The notes under the pieces are model-generated. The model was not told the origin of the DNA, did no database searches, and saw only the letters and a list, made by a program, of their open reading frames with translations. Below, one piece after another: positions 57,338 to 64,000 of a DNA stretch of 64,000 nt. The DNA is from Candidatus Binatia bacterium (lineage in GTDB: Bacteria > Desulfobacterota > Binatia > Bin18). The DNA is taken from positions 5,088,501 to 5,152,500 of the forward strand of contig OX638322.1 in the NCBI GenBank assembly GCA_951812575.1. The letters run 5' to 3'. The stretch's first letter is position 1; each line of letters opens with the position of its first letter. The position numbers were made by a program, and so were the translations under genes.

Positions 57338-57856
57338 ATGGCTGTGACAGAGCATAAAGGCAAAGCCCACCGGACGGTCCGCTGTGCGGTGATCACCCTG
57401 AGCGATACCCGGACTGAAGAAACGGATAGGAGCGGCAAGCGCATCAAAGAACTTCTGGCTGAGCAGGGCCAGCCCGTTGTTGCGTATCGCATTCTGAAGG
57501 ACGAACCGGAGCAAATCACGGCGGTCGTGCAAGCCCTGCTGGTCCAGTCCGAGGTTGACGCGATTATCACCAACGGTGGGACCGGGATTGCGCCGCGCGA
57601 CACGACGTTCGAGGCGATCCAGGGCCTGCTCGAAAAAGAAATCACCGGCTTTGGCGAGATGTTCCGTATGCTGAGTTACGCAGACATTGGCGCGTCGGCC
57701 ATGCTGACCCGTGCCACCGCGGGGGTCGCGAACGGGAAAGTCATTATTTCTTTGCCCGGCTCAACCGGCGCGGTCGAACTGGGCATGACCAAACTGGTCT
57801 TGCCCGAACTCGGCCATATGATGTTCCTGCTCCGGGGGGAACGCCATGCACATTAA
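57338..57856 (+). CDS. moaB: Molybdenum cofactor biosynthesis protein MoaB
   Basis: 172 residues, AGGAG just before the ATG at 57338. Fold of MoaB/MogA molybdopterin adenylyltransferases: CAVITLSDTRTEETDRSGKR, IITNGGTGIAPRDTTFEAIQ, and GFGEMFRMLSYADIGASAML. Late SLPGSTGAVELGM closes the active site. Adenylylates molybdopterin before metal insertion in many bacteria. Overlaps the moaD-moaE fusion by 11 nt. Confidence 0.94.
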   Translation: MAVTEHKGKAHRTVRCAVITLSDTRTEETDRSGKRIKELLAEQGQPVVAYRILKDEPEQITAVVQALLVQSEVDAIITNGGTGIAPRDTTFEAIQGLLEKEITGFGEMFRMLSYADIGASAMLTRATAGVANGKVIISLPGSTGAVELGMTKLVLPELGHMMFLLRGERHAH

Positions 57857-58562
57857 GCTACGCTTTTTTGCCTCGCTCCGAGAGCGACTCGGCCGCAGCG
57901 AAGGCAGTTGTGAGGTGCCTGAAGGCGCAACGGTCAGGACGGTCTGGGAGACGCTCAAACAAGAGCATCCGACCTTGGTCGAGGTTGAGCGTTCGCTCGC
58001 CTTTGCAGTCGCCCAGGAATATGTTGATGGCGATCATCCCCTGCACGATAACGATGAGCTGGCCTTTATCCCACCAGTGAGCGGCGGCGTTATGAGCAAC
58101 AGTCGTCTGTCTTGTCGGATCACCCAGGAGCCGATTCGCCTGGACGAGTTGACCGCCTTTGTAGCCGACCCCGGCGCGGGCGCAATGGCAACATTTGTCG
58201 GCACGACCCGAGACAGCAATGAGGGCCGGCGGGTCATTCGGCTGGAATACGAGTGTTATCCCGGCATGGCAGAAAAAGAGATGGAGAAGATCGGGCAGGA
58301 GGTCCTGGAGCGCTGGCCGGTGAAAAAAGTCGCCATGCTACATCGGCTCGGTCGGGTCGATATTGGAGAGGCCAGTGTGGCCATCGCCGTATCGTCCGGT
58401 CACCGCCACGCCGCGTTTGAGGCGTGTCATTACGCGATCAATCAGCTCAAAGAAACGGTCCCGATCTGGAAGAAAGAACTGTACGAAGGGGGCGAGGTGT
58501 GGATAGGCTCACAGACGGGGAAAAACGGTACCCTTCATCCGAGCGGAAGCACCGAGCAGTGA
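57846..58562 (+). CDS. MoaD-MoaE fusion protein (molybdopterin synthase)
   Basis: 238 residues. Residues 1-82 are a ubiquitin-like MoaD (HIKLRFFASLRERLGRSEGS ... DELAFIPPVSGG). Residues about 88-225 are MoaE (CRITQEPIRLDELTAFVADP, FVGTTRDSNEGRRVIRLEYE, IAVSSGHRHAAFEACHYAI, PIWKKELYEGGEVWI). The Gly-Gly that normally ends MoaD and carries the thiocarboxylate is internal and followed by VMSNSR. Activity would thus need cleavage after the Gly-Gly, as described for mycobacterial MoaX. Sits directly after moaB. Confidence 0.93.
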   Translation: MHIKLRFFASLRERLGRSEGSCEVPEGATVRTVWETLKQEHPTLVEVERSLAFAVAQEYVDGDHPLHDNDELAFIPPVSGGVMSNSRLSCRITQEPIRLDELTAFVADPGAGAMATFVGTTRDSNEGRRVIRLEYECYPGMAEKEMEKIGQEVLERWPVKKVAMLHRLGRVDIGEASVAIAVSSGHRHAAFEACHYAINQLKETVPIWKKELYEGGEVWIGSQTGKNGTLHPSGSTEQ

Positions 58563-58578
58563 TGCATCTCAGCAGGAT

Positions 58579-59436
58579 ATGACAATGGACATTCGGACGG
58601 TGGGGATTGTTGGCACAGGACAAATGGGGAGCGGAATCGGTCAGGTTGCCGCGCAGGCGGGCATGGCGGTGTTACTCTACGACGTCAACCAGGAGATCGT
58701 TGACCGCGGCCTGGGGAACATCCAGAAGGGACTCGTGCGCCTGACTGACCGGGGCAAGTTGTCGCCCGATGAGCAAGGCGCCATTCTCGGCCGTCTGGGT
58801 GGCACGGCCGTGCTCGAAGACCTGAGTGGTGCCGACGTCATTATCGAGGCCGCCCCGGAAGACTCTGCCATCAAGGAGGACCTCTTTCGGCAGCTCGACC
58901 ATATCGCTCGGCCAGAGGTCATCTTGGCCAGCAATACCTCGTCCATCTCACTGACCCAACTCGGGGCAGTCACCAACCGGCCGGAAAAAGTCATTGGCAT
59001 GCACTTCATGAACCCGCCGGTCGTCATGCAACTGGTCGAGATTGTGCGCGGCCTGGCCACCGCTGATGAGACCTATATCGTTATCGATGGATTGGCCAGG
59101 AAAATGGGCAAAACCACGATTCAGGCCAAGGACTATGCCGGCTTTGTGGTCAACCGCATCCTGCTGCCCATGATCAACGAGGCGATCTATGCCTTATACG
59201 AAGGGGTGGGCGGTGTGGAGGATATTGACCAGGGGATGAAGCTCGGTACCAACCAGCCCATGGGCCCGCTCGCCCTGGCCGACCTCATCGGACTGGACAC
59301 CTGTTTGGCGGTCCTGGAACGTTTGCACCACGGCCTGGGCGACGACAAATACCGCCCCTGCCCGCTGCTGCGCAACTATGTCGCCGCGCATTACTTAGGA
59401 AAAAAAACGGGCAAGGGTTTCTACGAATACAGATAG
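58579..59436 (+). CDS. 3-hydroxybutyryl-CoA dehydrogenase
   Basis: 285 residues. Rossmann motif VGIVGTGQMGSGIGQVAAQA, ADVIIEAAPEDSAIKEDLF with the catalytic-dyad region, ASNTSSISLTQLG, and IGMHFMNPPVVMQLVEIVRG with the catalytic His. The C-terminal domain has AGFVVNRILLPMINEAIYAL and GPLALADLIGLDTCLAVLE. NAD(P)-linked oxidation of 3-hydroxyacyl-CoA, or reduction of acetoacetyl-CoA. Pairs functionally with the crotonase at 338-1120. Start could be this ATG or one two codons later; weak AGGA upstream. Confidence 0.95.
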   Translation: MTMDIRTVGIVGTGQMGSGIGQVAAQAGMAVLLYDVNQEIVDRGLGNIQKGLVRLTDRGKLSPDEQGAILGRLGGTAVLEDLSGADVIIEAAPEDSAIKEDLFRQLDHIARPEVILASNTSSISLTQLGAVTNRPEKVIGMHFMNPPVVMQLVEIVRGLATADETYIVIDGLARKMGKTTIQAKDYAGFVVNRILLPMINEAIYALYEGVGGVEDIDQGMKLGTNQPMGPLALADLIGLDTCLAVLERLHHGLGDDKYRPCPLLRNYVAAHYLGKKTGKGFYEYR

Positions 59437-59449
59437 GGGTTCGGGATTC

Positions 59450-60622
59450 TTACAAGGCGGCTGCAGCCTCTTTGCAGGCGTCAATATACTCCGTCTCCGC
59501 TTGGGCGCAGGACTGGGCTCGTTGTTGGTTGTCCGGATATAAGGACAAGAGGACCTCGCCGGTCGCGGCATAACACGCTTCTTTTGAAGCGTCGTCAATC
59601 CGACGACAAAACGTCAGTCCACGCTGCGGGTCGGCATGGGTCAAAATAAAGTCTTTCACCGCACCAACAAGACACGCCGTCGCCTGTTCCGGACTGCCCT
59701 GCCGACACAGGCTCATGGTCTTCTCGGCATCACGTAAGGTGAAACCGCTCACATCGCGACCCAGGCTTTCATAGCAGACAGAGACAAATGCTGTCGGTGC
59801 AGCGGCACATACCTGAAAAGCCCGCGTAAAATCGTGTTGTGAAAAAGCCAGGATGGCCGAGGATTGCATCCGGTAACAGGCCCGTTGGTAGTGCTCATCC
59901 ACCGTGGTACAGGGATACAGTGGGTCTTCCGGCCGGAGTAAGCTTCTTGGAAGGTCGGCGTGGCCCTCATGTCCCTCCTGATGGGTGTGATGGGGCTGGA
60001 GAAAGGCCACGACATTCTCCATAAAGACGCCGCTGTAGCACGACTCGCGCTCCCAGGGCGAGGCTAAGGCATCGCAGCCTTCGAGCGCGGTAGGAAGTTG
60101 GTAATCAAAGTATAAGGTGAGGCCGTGCCCCAGGCCATGCAGACATTGATACTGCAAGAACGTGGACTGCCACGCATCAATCTCCCTGGTACATACCGCT
60201 GCGATGGTGTCAGCCCGCACCTCGGGCAGACTGCGCAGATAGCCTTCCAGCACACCGTGGTAACAGCCAGACCAGAACGTCTCCCGGCAGTGGGCAAATG
60301 CCTCGGCCACGTTCTGATAATACGCGAATGATGCCCGGCCGAGATGATGGGTGTAGGGATGGGCGTCACGCAACACGTCGGGGTCCTGCCGTGTCAGCGT
60401 ATCCAGCGTGGCCAGCGCGTGTTCGGTGCCCTGGGTGCGCAGTATTTTTTCTAGCCCGGTGTGGTAACACTGCCGCTTTTGAGGCTGGTGTTGATGCCCA
60501 CCGCACTGCCCCCGGAGTTGCTCTGCGTCAGTTTCCTGAGCAAAGCTCGGCGTCGCGTACAGCGCCAGACTGATCATACAGACGAACCAGGCGCGTATTA
60601 TATACAGAGACGATTGACACAT
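59450..60622 (-). CDS. Secreted cysteine-rich repeat protein
   Basis: 390 residues with AGAGGAAA before the ATG. A signal peptide (YIIRAWFVCMISLALYATPS, FAQ) is followed by about eight imperfect helical repeats, each containing a conserved 'C-Y/L-x-G' step and a second Cys: GCYHGVLEGYLRSLPE, QCLHGLGHGLTLYF, SCYSGVFMENVV, ACYRMQSSAILA, VCYESLGRDVSG, ACLVGAVKDFIL, ACYAATGEVLLS. The paired cysteines suggest disulfide-stabilised hairpins in the periplasm or outside the cell. HPYTHHLGRASF near the start is His-rich. I do not recognise a named family and propose no activity. Confidence 0.85.
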   Translation of the reverse strand: MCQSSLYIIRAWFVCMISLALYATPSFAQETDAEQLRGQCGGHQHQPQKRQCYHTGLEKILRTQGTEHALATLDTLTRQDPDVLRDAHPYTHHLGRASFAYYQNVAEAFAHCRETFWSGCYHGVLEGYLRSLPEVRADTIAAVCTREIDAWQSTFLQYQCLHGLGHGLTLYFDYQLPTALEGCDALASPWERESCYSGVFMENVVAFLQPHHTHQEGHEGHADLPRSLLRPEDPLYPCTTVDEHYQRACYRMQSSAILAFSQHDFTRAFQVCAAAPTAFVSVCYESLGRDVSGFTLRDAEKTMSLCRQGSPEQATACLVGAVKDFILTHADPQRGLTFCRRIDDASKEACYAATGEVLLSLYPDNQQRAQSCAQAETEYIDACKEAAAAL

Positions 60623-60650
60623 TTTCCTCTCCCGCTCCTTTTCCCCACAA

Positions 60651-60676
60651 GGGGCAACCACAGGGGGTTGCCCCTA
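60651..60676. repeat. GTAGGGGCA-family repeat at the meaB 3' end
   Basis: GGGGCAACCACAGGGGGTTG followed by CCCCTA. On the minus strand its GTAGGGG start provides the TAG stop codon of meaB, as another copy does for sppA. Perfect dyad arms GGGGCAACC / GGTTGCCCC. Confidence 0.88.
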
Positions 60677-61654
60677 CGATGAGGTCCGATACCGAACACT
60701 CTCAAGCAGAGCCGACAGCTTGCGGACCACACTCCAGTGCGCGGGTTGTTGATTCCAGGCCGCGCGCACACCCTCAACGCCTCCCAGGGCAGCTAAGCCG
60801 CGTTGCCCGACCTCGTGGAGTATCTCTCCAATCCCCCACTCCAGGTTTTGGGTAGCGCGTCTCTTTTCAAGACTAGCGGTCGCTTGCAGATGTTGCCAGT
60901 GCGCACGGAGGGCCTGGTTGAGCGTGTCCATATTCAGATTGGTTGCCGCGCTGACGGCCAGCACCGGGCTGTCCCAGGTTTCGGACTCAGGAGGAGCCGG
61001 CCGTCGTGCCAGGGCGAGCGCCGCCTGAGTATCGGACAGCGCCTTTTGCGCCAGCGTCTGATTATCCGCCTTGTTCACGGCCAGAATGTCCGGGATCTCC
61101 ATCACCCCAGCTTTGATAAACTGAAGTAGGTCACCGGAAAACGGCTGAACGACCAGGACGGTCGTATCGGCAAGGACAGCGATATCGGTCTCGCTTTGGC
61201 CCACCCCAACCGTTTCAACCAGGATGACATCGCAGCAATGCCGCAGTAGAAACACCGCCGAAAACGCCTCTCGGCTCAGGCCGCCCAGACGATTCCGGGC
61301 CGCGTAACTGCGGGCATAGACCTGAGCGGGCAATTGCATCCGGCCACGGTCGCCCAACAGCGCTCCGCCCGACACTTTACTCGACGGATCGACCGCAATA
61401 ATGGCGACCCGGCGACCCGCCTGCACCTGTGGCTCGATCAGCCGCGATATGAGCGAGCTTTTGCCCACGCCGGGCGGGCCGGTCAAGCCGACGACCTGGG
61501 CCGATGCGGGTAGCGTCGAGAGGGTATCCAGGAGTGTGAGCGCCTGGGCCTGACGGTCTGGACGCCGATCTTCGAGAAGGTTGAGCGCGCGCGCAATGGC
61601 CTGACGATTAAAATCAACCAGAGCGGCAACAGTGCTGTGGGGTGACGGTGTCAT
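60674..61654 (-). CDS. meaB: MeaB: GTPase chaperone of B12-dependent acyl-CoA mutase
   Basis: 326 residues of the G3E-like ArgK/MeaB family. P-loop GLTGPPGVGKSSLISRLIEP, AIIAVDPSSKVSGGALLGDR with switch region, ILVETVGVGQSETDIAVLAD (G3), VNKAD (G4). MeaB protects and reloads B12 mutases in a GTP-dependent manner. It is 40 nt downstream of the ethylmalonyl-CoA mutase gene on the same strand. The stop codon comes from a dispersed repeat. Confidence 0.94.
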   Translation of the reverse strand: MTPSPHSTVAALVDFNRQAIARALNLLEDRRPDRQAQALTLLDTLSTLPASAQVVGLTGPPGVGKSSLISRLIEPQVQAGRRVAIIAVDPSSKVSGGALLGDRGRMQLPAQVYARSYAARNRLGGLSREAFSAVFLLRHCCDVILVETVGVGQSETDIAVLADTTVLVVQPFSGDLLQFIKAGVMEIPDILAVNKADNQTLAQKALSDTQAALALARRPAPPESETWDSPVLAVSAATNLNMDTLNQALRAHWQHLQATASLEKRRATQNLEWGIGEILHEVGQRGLAALGGVEGVRAAWNQQPAHWSVVRKLSALLESVRYRTSS

Positions 61655-61655
61655 G

Positions 61656-61693
61656 GCTAGTGGCTAGTGGCTGACCACTGACCACTAACCACT
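61656..61693. repeat. Short hairpin between ecm and meaB
   Basis: GCTAGTGGCTAGTGGCT-GA-CCACTGACCACTAACCACT. Arms built of tandem AGTGG / CCACT units can pair over 12-14 bp. It fills the 40-nt gap between the mutase stop and meaB start and could tune meaB expression. Confidence 0.7.
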
Positions 61694-61694
61694 G

Positions 61695-63680
61695 TCATGC
61701 CGCCGCCTCAGCCACCTCGACCATGTCAGACAGAATGCGCAGCATTTCAAAATCCTTCGGGGTATATACCCGCGCAACGCCGGCCTGCCGCAAATCCTCC
61801 GCATCGTCCTCGGGAATAATACCGCCGACCACGACCGGAACGTCGCTGAGGCCCTCCGCCCGCAACCCTGTGAGCACCTCGGGGACGAGGCGCAGGTGGG
61901 AGCCGGACAGGATACTCAGACCGACCAGATGTACGCCTTCATCACGCACGCTGGTGACGATTTGCTCAGGTGACAGACGAATACCCTCATACACGACTTC
62001 CATGCCCGCGTCGCGACACCAGACAGCGATTTGCTCGGCCCCGTTGGAGTGTCCGTCCAAGCCCGGCTTTCCGATCAGCACCTTGAGCGGCCGGCCCAGC
62101 GTGGTGGCACTTTTCCGCACTCTCGCCCGCAGGTCCTCAAGCTCTTGGGCAGCCTCCCCATCGACCGTACGCGCCGCCGCAGCTCCGCCAATACCGGTTG
62201 GTGCCCGGAATTCTCCAAAAATATCACGCAGGGTCTGCGTCCACTCGCCCGTCGTCACGCCGGCCAGCGCGCACCGTATAGAGGCCGGCATGATATTCTC
62301 GCCGTTGAGGACGGCGGCGCGCAGCCCGGAGAGAGCCGTCTCCACCTCGGCCTGATTACGCGTGGCACGAAACGCTTGCAGGCGCGCCACCTGATCCCGC
62401 TCGGCCGCTTCGTCCACCTTGAGTATGGCCGACGAGTCACCCGAGTAGAGAGGAGAGTCCGCGGTCTCGGTAAATTTGTTGACACCGACAACAGTATGGT
62501 CCCCGGCGGTAATATTCCGCACCCGTTCCGTATGACTCGCTACGAGCTGTTCTTTGATATAGCCCAGGGCCGAAATCACGCCGCCCAGGTCCGTCACGCG
62601 CTCGACCTCTGCCCAGGCCGCGTTTCTGATCGCGCTCGTCTTTCCCTCAACCACCGTGCTCCCCTCAAAAATATCGCCGTACTCCAACAGGTCGGTCTCA
62701 AAGGCCAGGATCTGCTGAATCCGCAGACTCCACTGCTGGTCCCAGGGGCGCGGCAATCCCAGCGCTTCGTTCCAGGCCGGTAACTGCATGGCCCGGCAGC
62801 GCGCATCCTTGCTGAGCGTCACACCTAAAGCCTCTAAGACAATCCGGGGGATGTTGTTCTCCGGCTGGGCTTCCGTCAGCCCCAGAGAATTGACCTGGAC
62901 ACCATACCGAAAGCGGCGCAACTTCGGATTCTCAACGCCGTAGCGTTCGCGCGTCAACTCGTCCCAGAGTTGACCAAAGGCGCGCAGTTTACATACCTCT
63001 TCAATAAAGCGGACGCCGGAATTCACGAAGAAGCTGATACGCCCGACCGCGGCGGTAAACTCGGCAGCGTCGAGCCGCCTGGAGGCGCGCACCGTGTCGA
63101 GTACCGCAATAGCCGTACACAACGCATAGGCGACCTCTTGCACCGGCGTGGCTCCGGCTTCCTGGAGATGGTAGGAGCACACATTGACCGGGTTCCATTT
63201 AGGCACGTTTTTGACCGTATAGGTGATCACGTCGCTGATAAGGCGCAGACTCGGCTCGGGCGGAAAGATATACGTGCCGCGCGACAGATATTCTTTTACG
63301 ATGTCGTTCTGCGTCGTGCCCTGGAGGGCCTGAGGCTCCACCCCTTGGCGCTCAGCCGCGGCAATATACAGCGCCAGCAGCCAGGCCGCCGTGCCGTTAA
63401 TCGTCATGGAGGTATTCATCTGGCCGAGCGGAATATCGGCGAACAGGGCTTCCATATCGCCGATATGACAAATCGGGACGCCGACTTTTCCAACCTCCCC
63501 GCGCGCCAGGGCGTGATCGCTGTCGTAGCCGGTCTGCGTCGGCAGGTCGAAGGCAACCGACAGGCCGGTCTGGCCTTTACTCAAATTGAGCCGGTAGAGT
63601 GCATTACTCGCCCGCGCGGTCGAGTGACCGGAATAGGTCCGCATGACCCAGGGCCGATCTTTGGAGCGATCTGTTTCCAT
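61695..63680 (-). CDS. ecm: Ethylmalonyl-CoA mutase-type B12-dependent acyl-CoA mutase
   Basis: 661 residues in one chain: a TIM-barrel substrate domain (WVMRTYSGHSTARASNALYR, LSVAFDLPTQTGYDSDHALA, INGTAAWLLALYIAAAERQG, RISFFVNSGVRFIEEVCKLR) and a C-terminal B12 domain with LIGKPGLDGHSNGAEQIA (D-x-H-x-x-G) and VGLSILSGSHLRLVPEV. Length and wording match Ecm/MeaA of Rhodobacter and Streptomyces better than methylmalonyl-CoA mutase. Converts ethylmalonyl-CoA to methylsuccinyl-CoA. The ATG at 63678-63680 is preferred over 63686 because AGAGG is 7 nt away. Confidence 0.9.
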   Translation of the reverse strand: METDRSKDRPWVMRTYSGHSTARASNALYRLNLSKGQTGLSVAFDLPTQTGYDSDHALARGEVGKVGVPICHIGDMEALFADIPLGQMNTSMTINGTAAWLLALYIAAAERQGVEPQALQGTTQNDIVKEYLSRGTYIFPPEPSLRLISDVITYTVKNVPKWNPVNVCSYHLQEAGATPVQEVAYALCTAIAVLDTVRASRRLDAAEFTAAVGRISFFVNSGVRFIEEVCKLRAFGQLWDELTRERYGVENPKLRRFRYGVQVNSLGLTEAQPENNIPRIVLEALGVTLSKDARCRAMQLPAWNEALGLPRPWDQQWSLRIQQILAFETDLLEYGDIFEGSTVVEGKTSAIRNAAWAEVERVTDLGGVISALGYIKEQLVASHTERVRNITAGDHTVVGVNKFTETADSPLYSGDSSAILKVDEAAERDQVARLQAFRATRNQAEVETALSGLRAAVLNGENIMPASIRCALAGVTTGEWTQTLRDIFGEFRAPTGIGGAAAARTVDGEAAQELEDLRARVRKSATTLGRPLKVLIGKPGLDGHSNGAEQIAVWCRDAGMEVVYEGIRLSPEQIVTSVRDEGVHLVGLSILSGSHLRLVPEVLTGLRAEGLSDVPVVVGGIIPEDDAEDLRQAGVARVYTPKDFEMLRILSDMVEVAEAAA

Positions 63681-63704
63681 ACGCATTCCTCTGACTTTCG
63701 ACTT

Positions 63705-63742
63705 TTCCCCTCACCCTAGCCCTCTCTCAGGGGGAGAGGGAA
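63705..63742. repeat. Dispersed hairpin repeat upstream of ecm
   Basis: CCCCTCACCCTAGCCCTCTC followed by TCAGGGGGAGAGGG. A close copy of 38363-38402 and 55723-55755. It occupies the 90-bp gap between ecm and the next gene upstream. Confidence 0.85.
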
Positions 63743-63776
63743 CAAACTCCCAACCCCTAGTCCCCAATCTCTACTT

Positions 63777-64000
63777 TTACCCCACCCGTCGCATCTGTTC
63801 CAGAATATCGTAGCCGGTGATGGCCTTGCTCTTGGCAGCCTGCTCGGCCAGATAGGCCGGCTCGACGGCCTCGGCCTGAACCGCCTTGGCCAGGTCCATC
63901 AGCGCGATCTTGATGGTCGCCTCGTCGATCATCTCGCCGGTTTCCGGGTCGGGCATCGAGCCACCACCTTTCTCGTGGTAGAGGTCGAGGACGCGGGAGG
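63777..64000 (-). CDS. C-terminal end of a protein, possibly a CitE/malyl-CoA-lyase-like enzyme (cut by window edge)
   Basis: The last 74 codons are visible: RVLDLYHEKGGGSMPDPETG, EMIDEATIKIALMDLAKAVQ and ITGYDILEQMRRVG, then TAA at 63777-63779. 'Gly-rich loop, G-x-M-I-D, then a helix with I-x-x-A' resembles the C-terminal lid of HpcH/CitE-family CoA lyases. With an ethylmalonyl-CoA mutase next door, a methylmalyl/malyl-CoA lyase would make sense, but the evidence is short and indirect. Codon usage is normal, so it is a real coding end. It lies just upstream of ecm in the same direction. Confidence 0.6.
   Translation of the reverse strand, partial: SRVLDLYHEKGGGSMPDPETGEMIDEATIKIALMDLAKAVQAEAVEPAYLAEQAAKSKAITGYDILEQMRRVG

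Noticed and set aside
1..64000. tRNA or rRNA genes
   Set aside because: I looked for T-loop (GGTTCGANNCC) and rRNA signatures on both strands by eye and found none; a covariance-model scan would be decisive.

Overview
The window is a continuous stretch of bacterial chromosome with moderately high GC. It carries dense housekeeping operons broken up by accessory patches. I see no rRNA, tRNA, CRISPR array, complete insertion sequence or prophage. Gene content suggests an uncultured aerobic or facultative bacterium of the deltaproteobacterial/Tectomicrobia/Binatia type. The grounds are an alaC-hom-thrC-apgM operon, archaeal-type ApgM, a coenzyme-B12 acyl-CoA mutase set, luciferase-like flavin enzymes, an EthA-like Baeyer-Villiger monooxygenase, and many short palindromic repeats shared between intergenic and coding DNA. 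That placement is an inference and low confidence.

Layout. 1-159: start of a methylmalonyl-CoA mutase large-chain gene running off the left edge. 338-7353 (minus): amino-acid and central metabolism operon (alanine aminotransferase, homoserine dehydrogenase, threonine synthase, ApgM-like phosphomutase, class II fructose bisphosphatase, enoyl-CoA hydratase). 7415-11670: accessory island with BrnT/BrnA, an antitoxin remnant, a large beta-solenoid membrane protein, a restriction-modification remnant and an RHH/MazF pair. 11699-21419 (minus): pyrR-pyrB-pyrC-carA-carB-recG behind a PyrR-type attenuator that also encodes a 14-residue leader peptide. 21559-31214: small membrane protein, tenA, tlyA-ispA-xseB-xseA, ctpA, tlpA-like/lgt, then dtd, a DUF1285 protein, trmL, a DCC protein and a Mut7-C nuclease. 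31432-46550: accessory metabolism (TPR protein, GST, YD-repeat protein, aldolase/LLM/decarboxylase/OsmC cluster, sppA, cupin, truncated MetE-like gene, BVMO, alcohol dehydrogenase, SelA-like PLP enzyme) ending in a VapC/Phd pair. 46630-54291: nucleic-acid and defence patch (endonuclease Q fused to UvrD helicase, M20 peptidase, ArsC-like gene with an in-frame UGA, ApeA-like HEPN gene, HigB/HigA). 54384-64000: miaB, a BtuF-like protein, moaB and a moaD-moaE fusion, 3-hydroxybutyryl-CoA dehydrogenase, a secreted Cys-rich repeat protein, meaB, an ethylmalonyl-CoA mutase, and the end of a possible CitE-type CoA lyase.

Most notable: (1) the ArsC-like gene at 51499-51852 has UGA exactly at the catalytic Cys position. 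A perfect 6-bp stem with a G-starting loop follows 15 nt later, as expected of a bacterial selenocysteine insertion element. (2) The pyr leader combines a PyrR hairpin, a leader peptide whose ribosome-binding site abuts that hairpin, and a terminator that begins at the leader stop codon. (3) A lone ApeA-like HEPN gene of foreign-looking composition sits between copies of a dispersed repeat. (4) An EndoQ-UvrD fusion has a repeat element in its linker. (5) Dispersed palindromes supply stop codons or in-frame peptide inserts to several conserved genes.

Metabolic theme: ethylmalonyl-CoA mutase, MeaB, a second B12 mutase chain, 3-hydroxybutyryl-CoA dehydrogenase, an enoyl-CoA hydratase and a possible malyl-CoA-lyase-like gene at the two ends of the window fit an ethylmalonyl-CoA or propionyl-CoA type acetate/fatty-acid assimilation route. 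The diagnostic crotonyl-CoA carboxylase/reductase is not in view.
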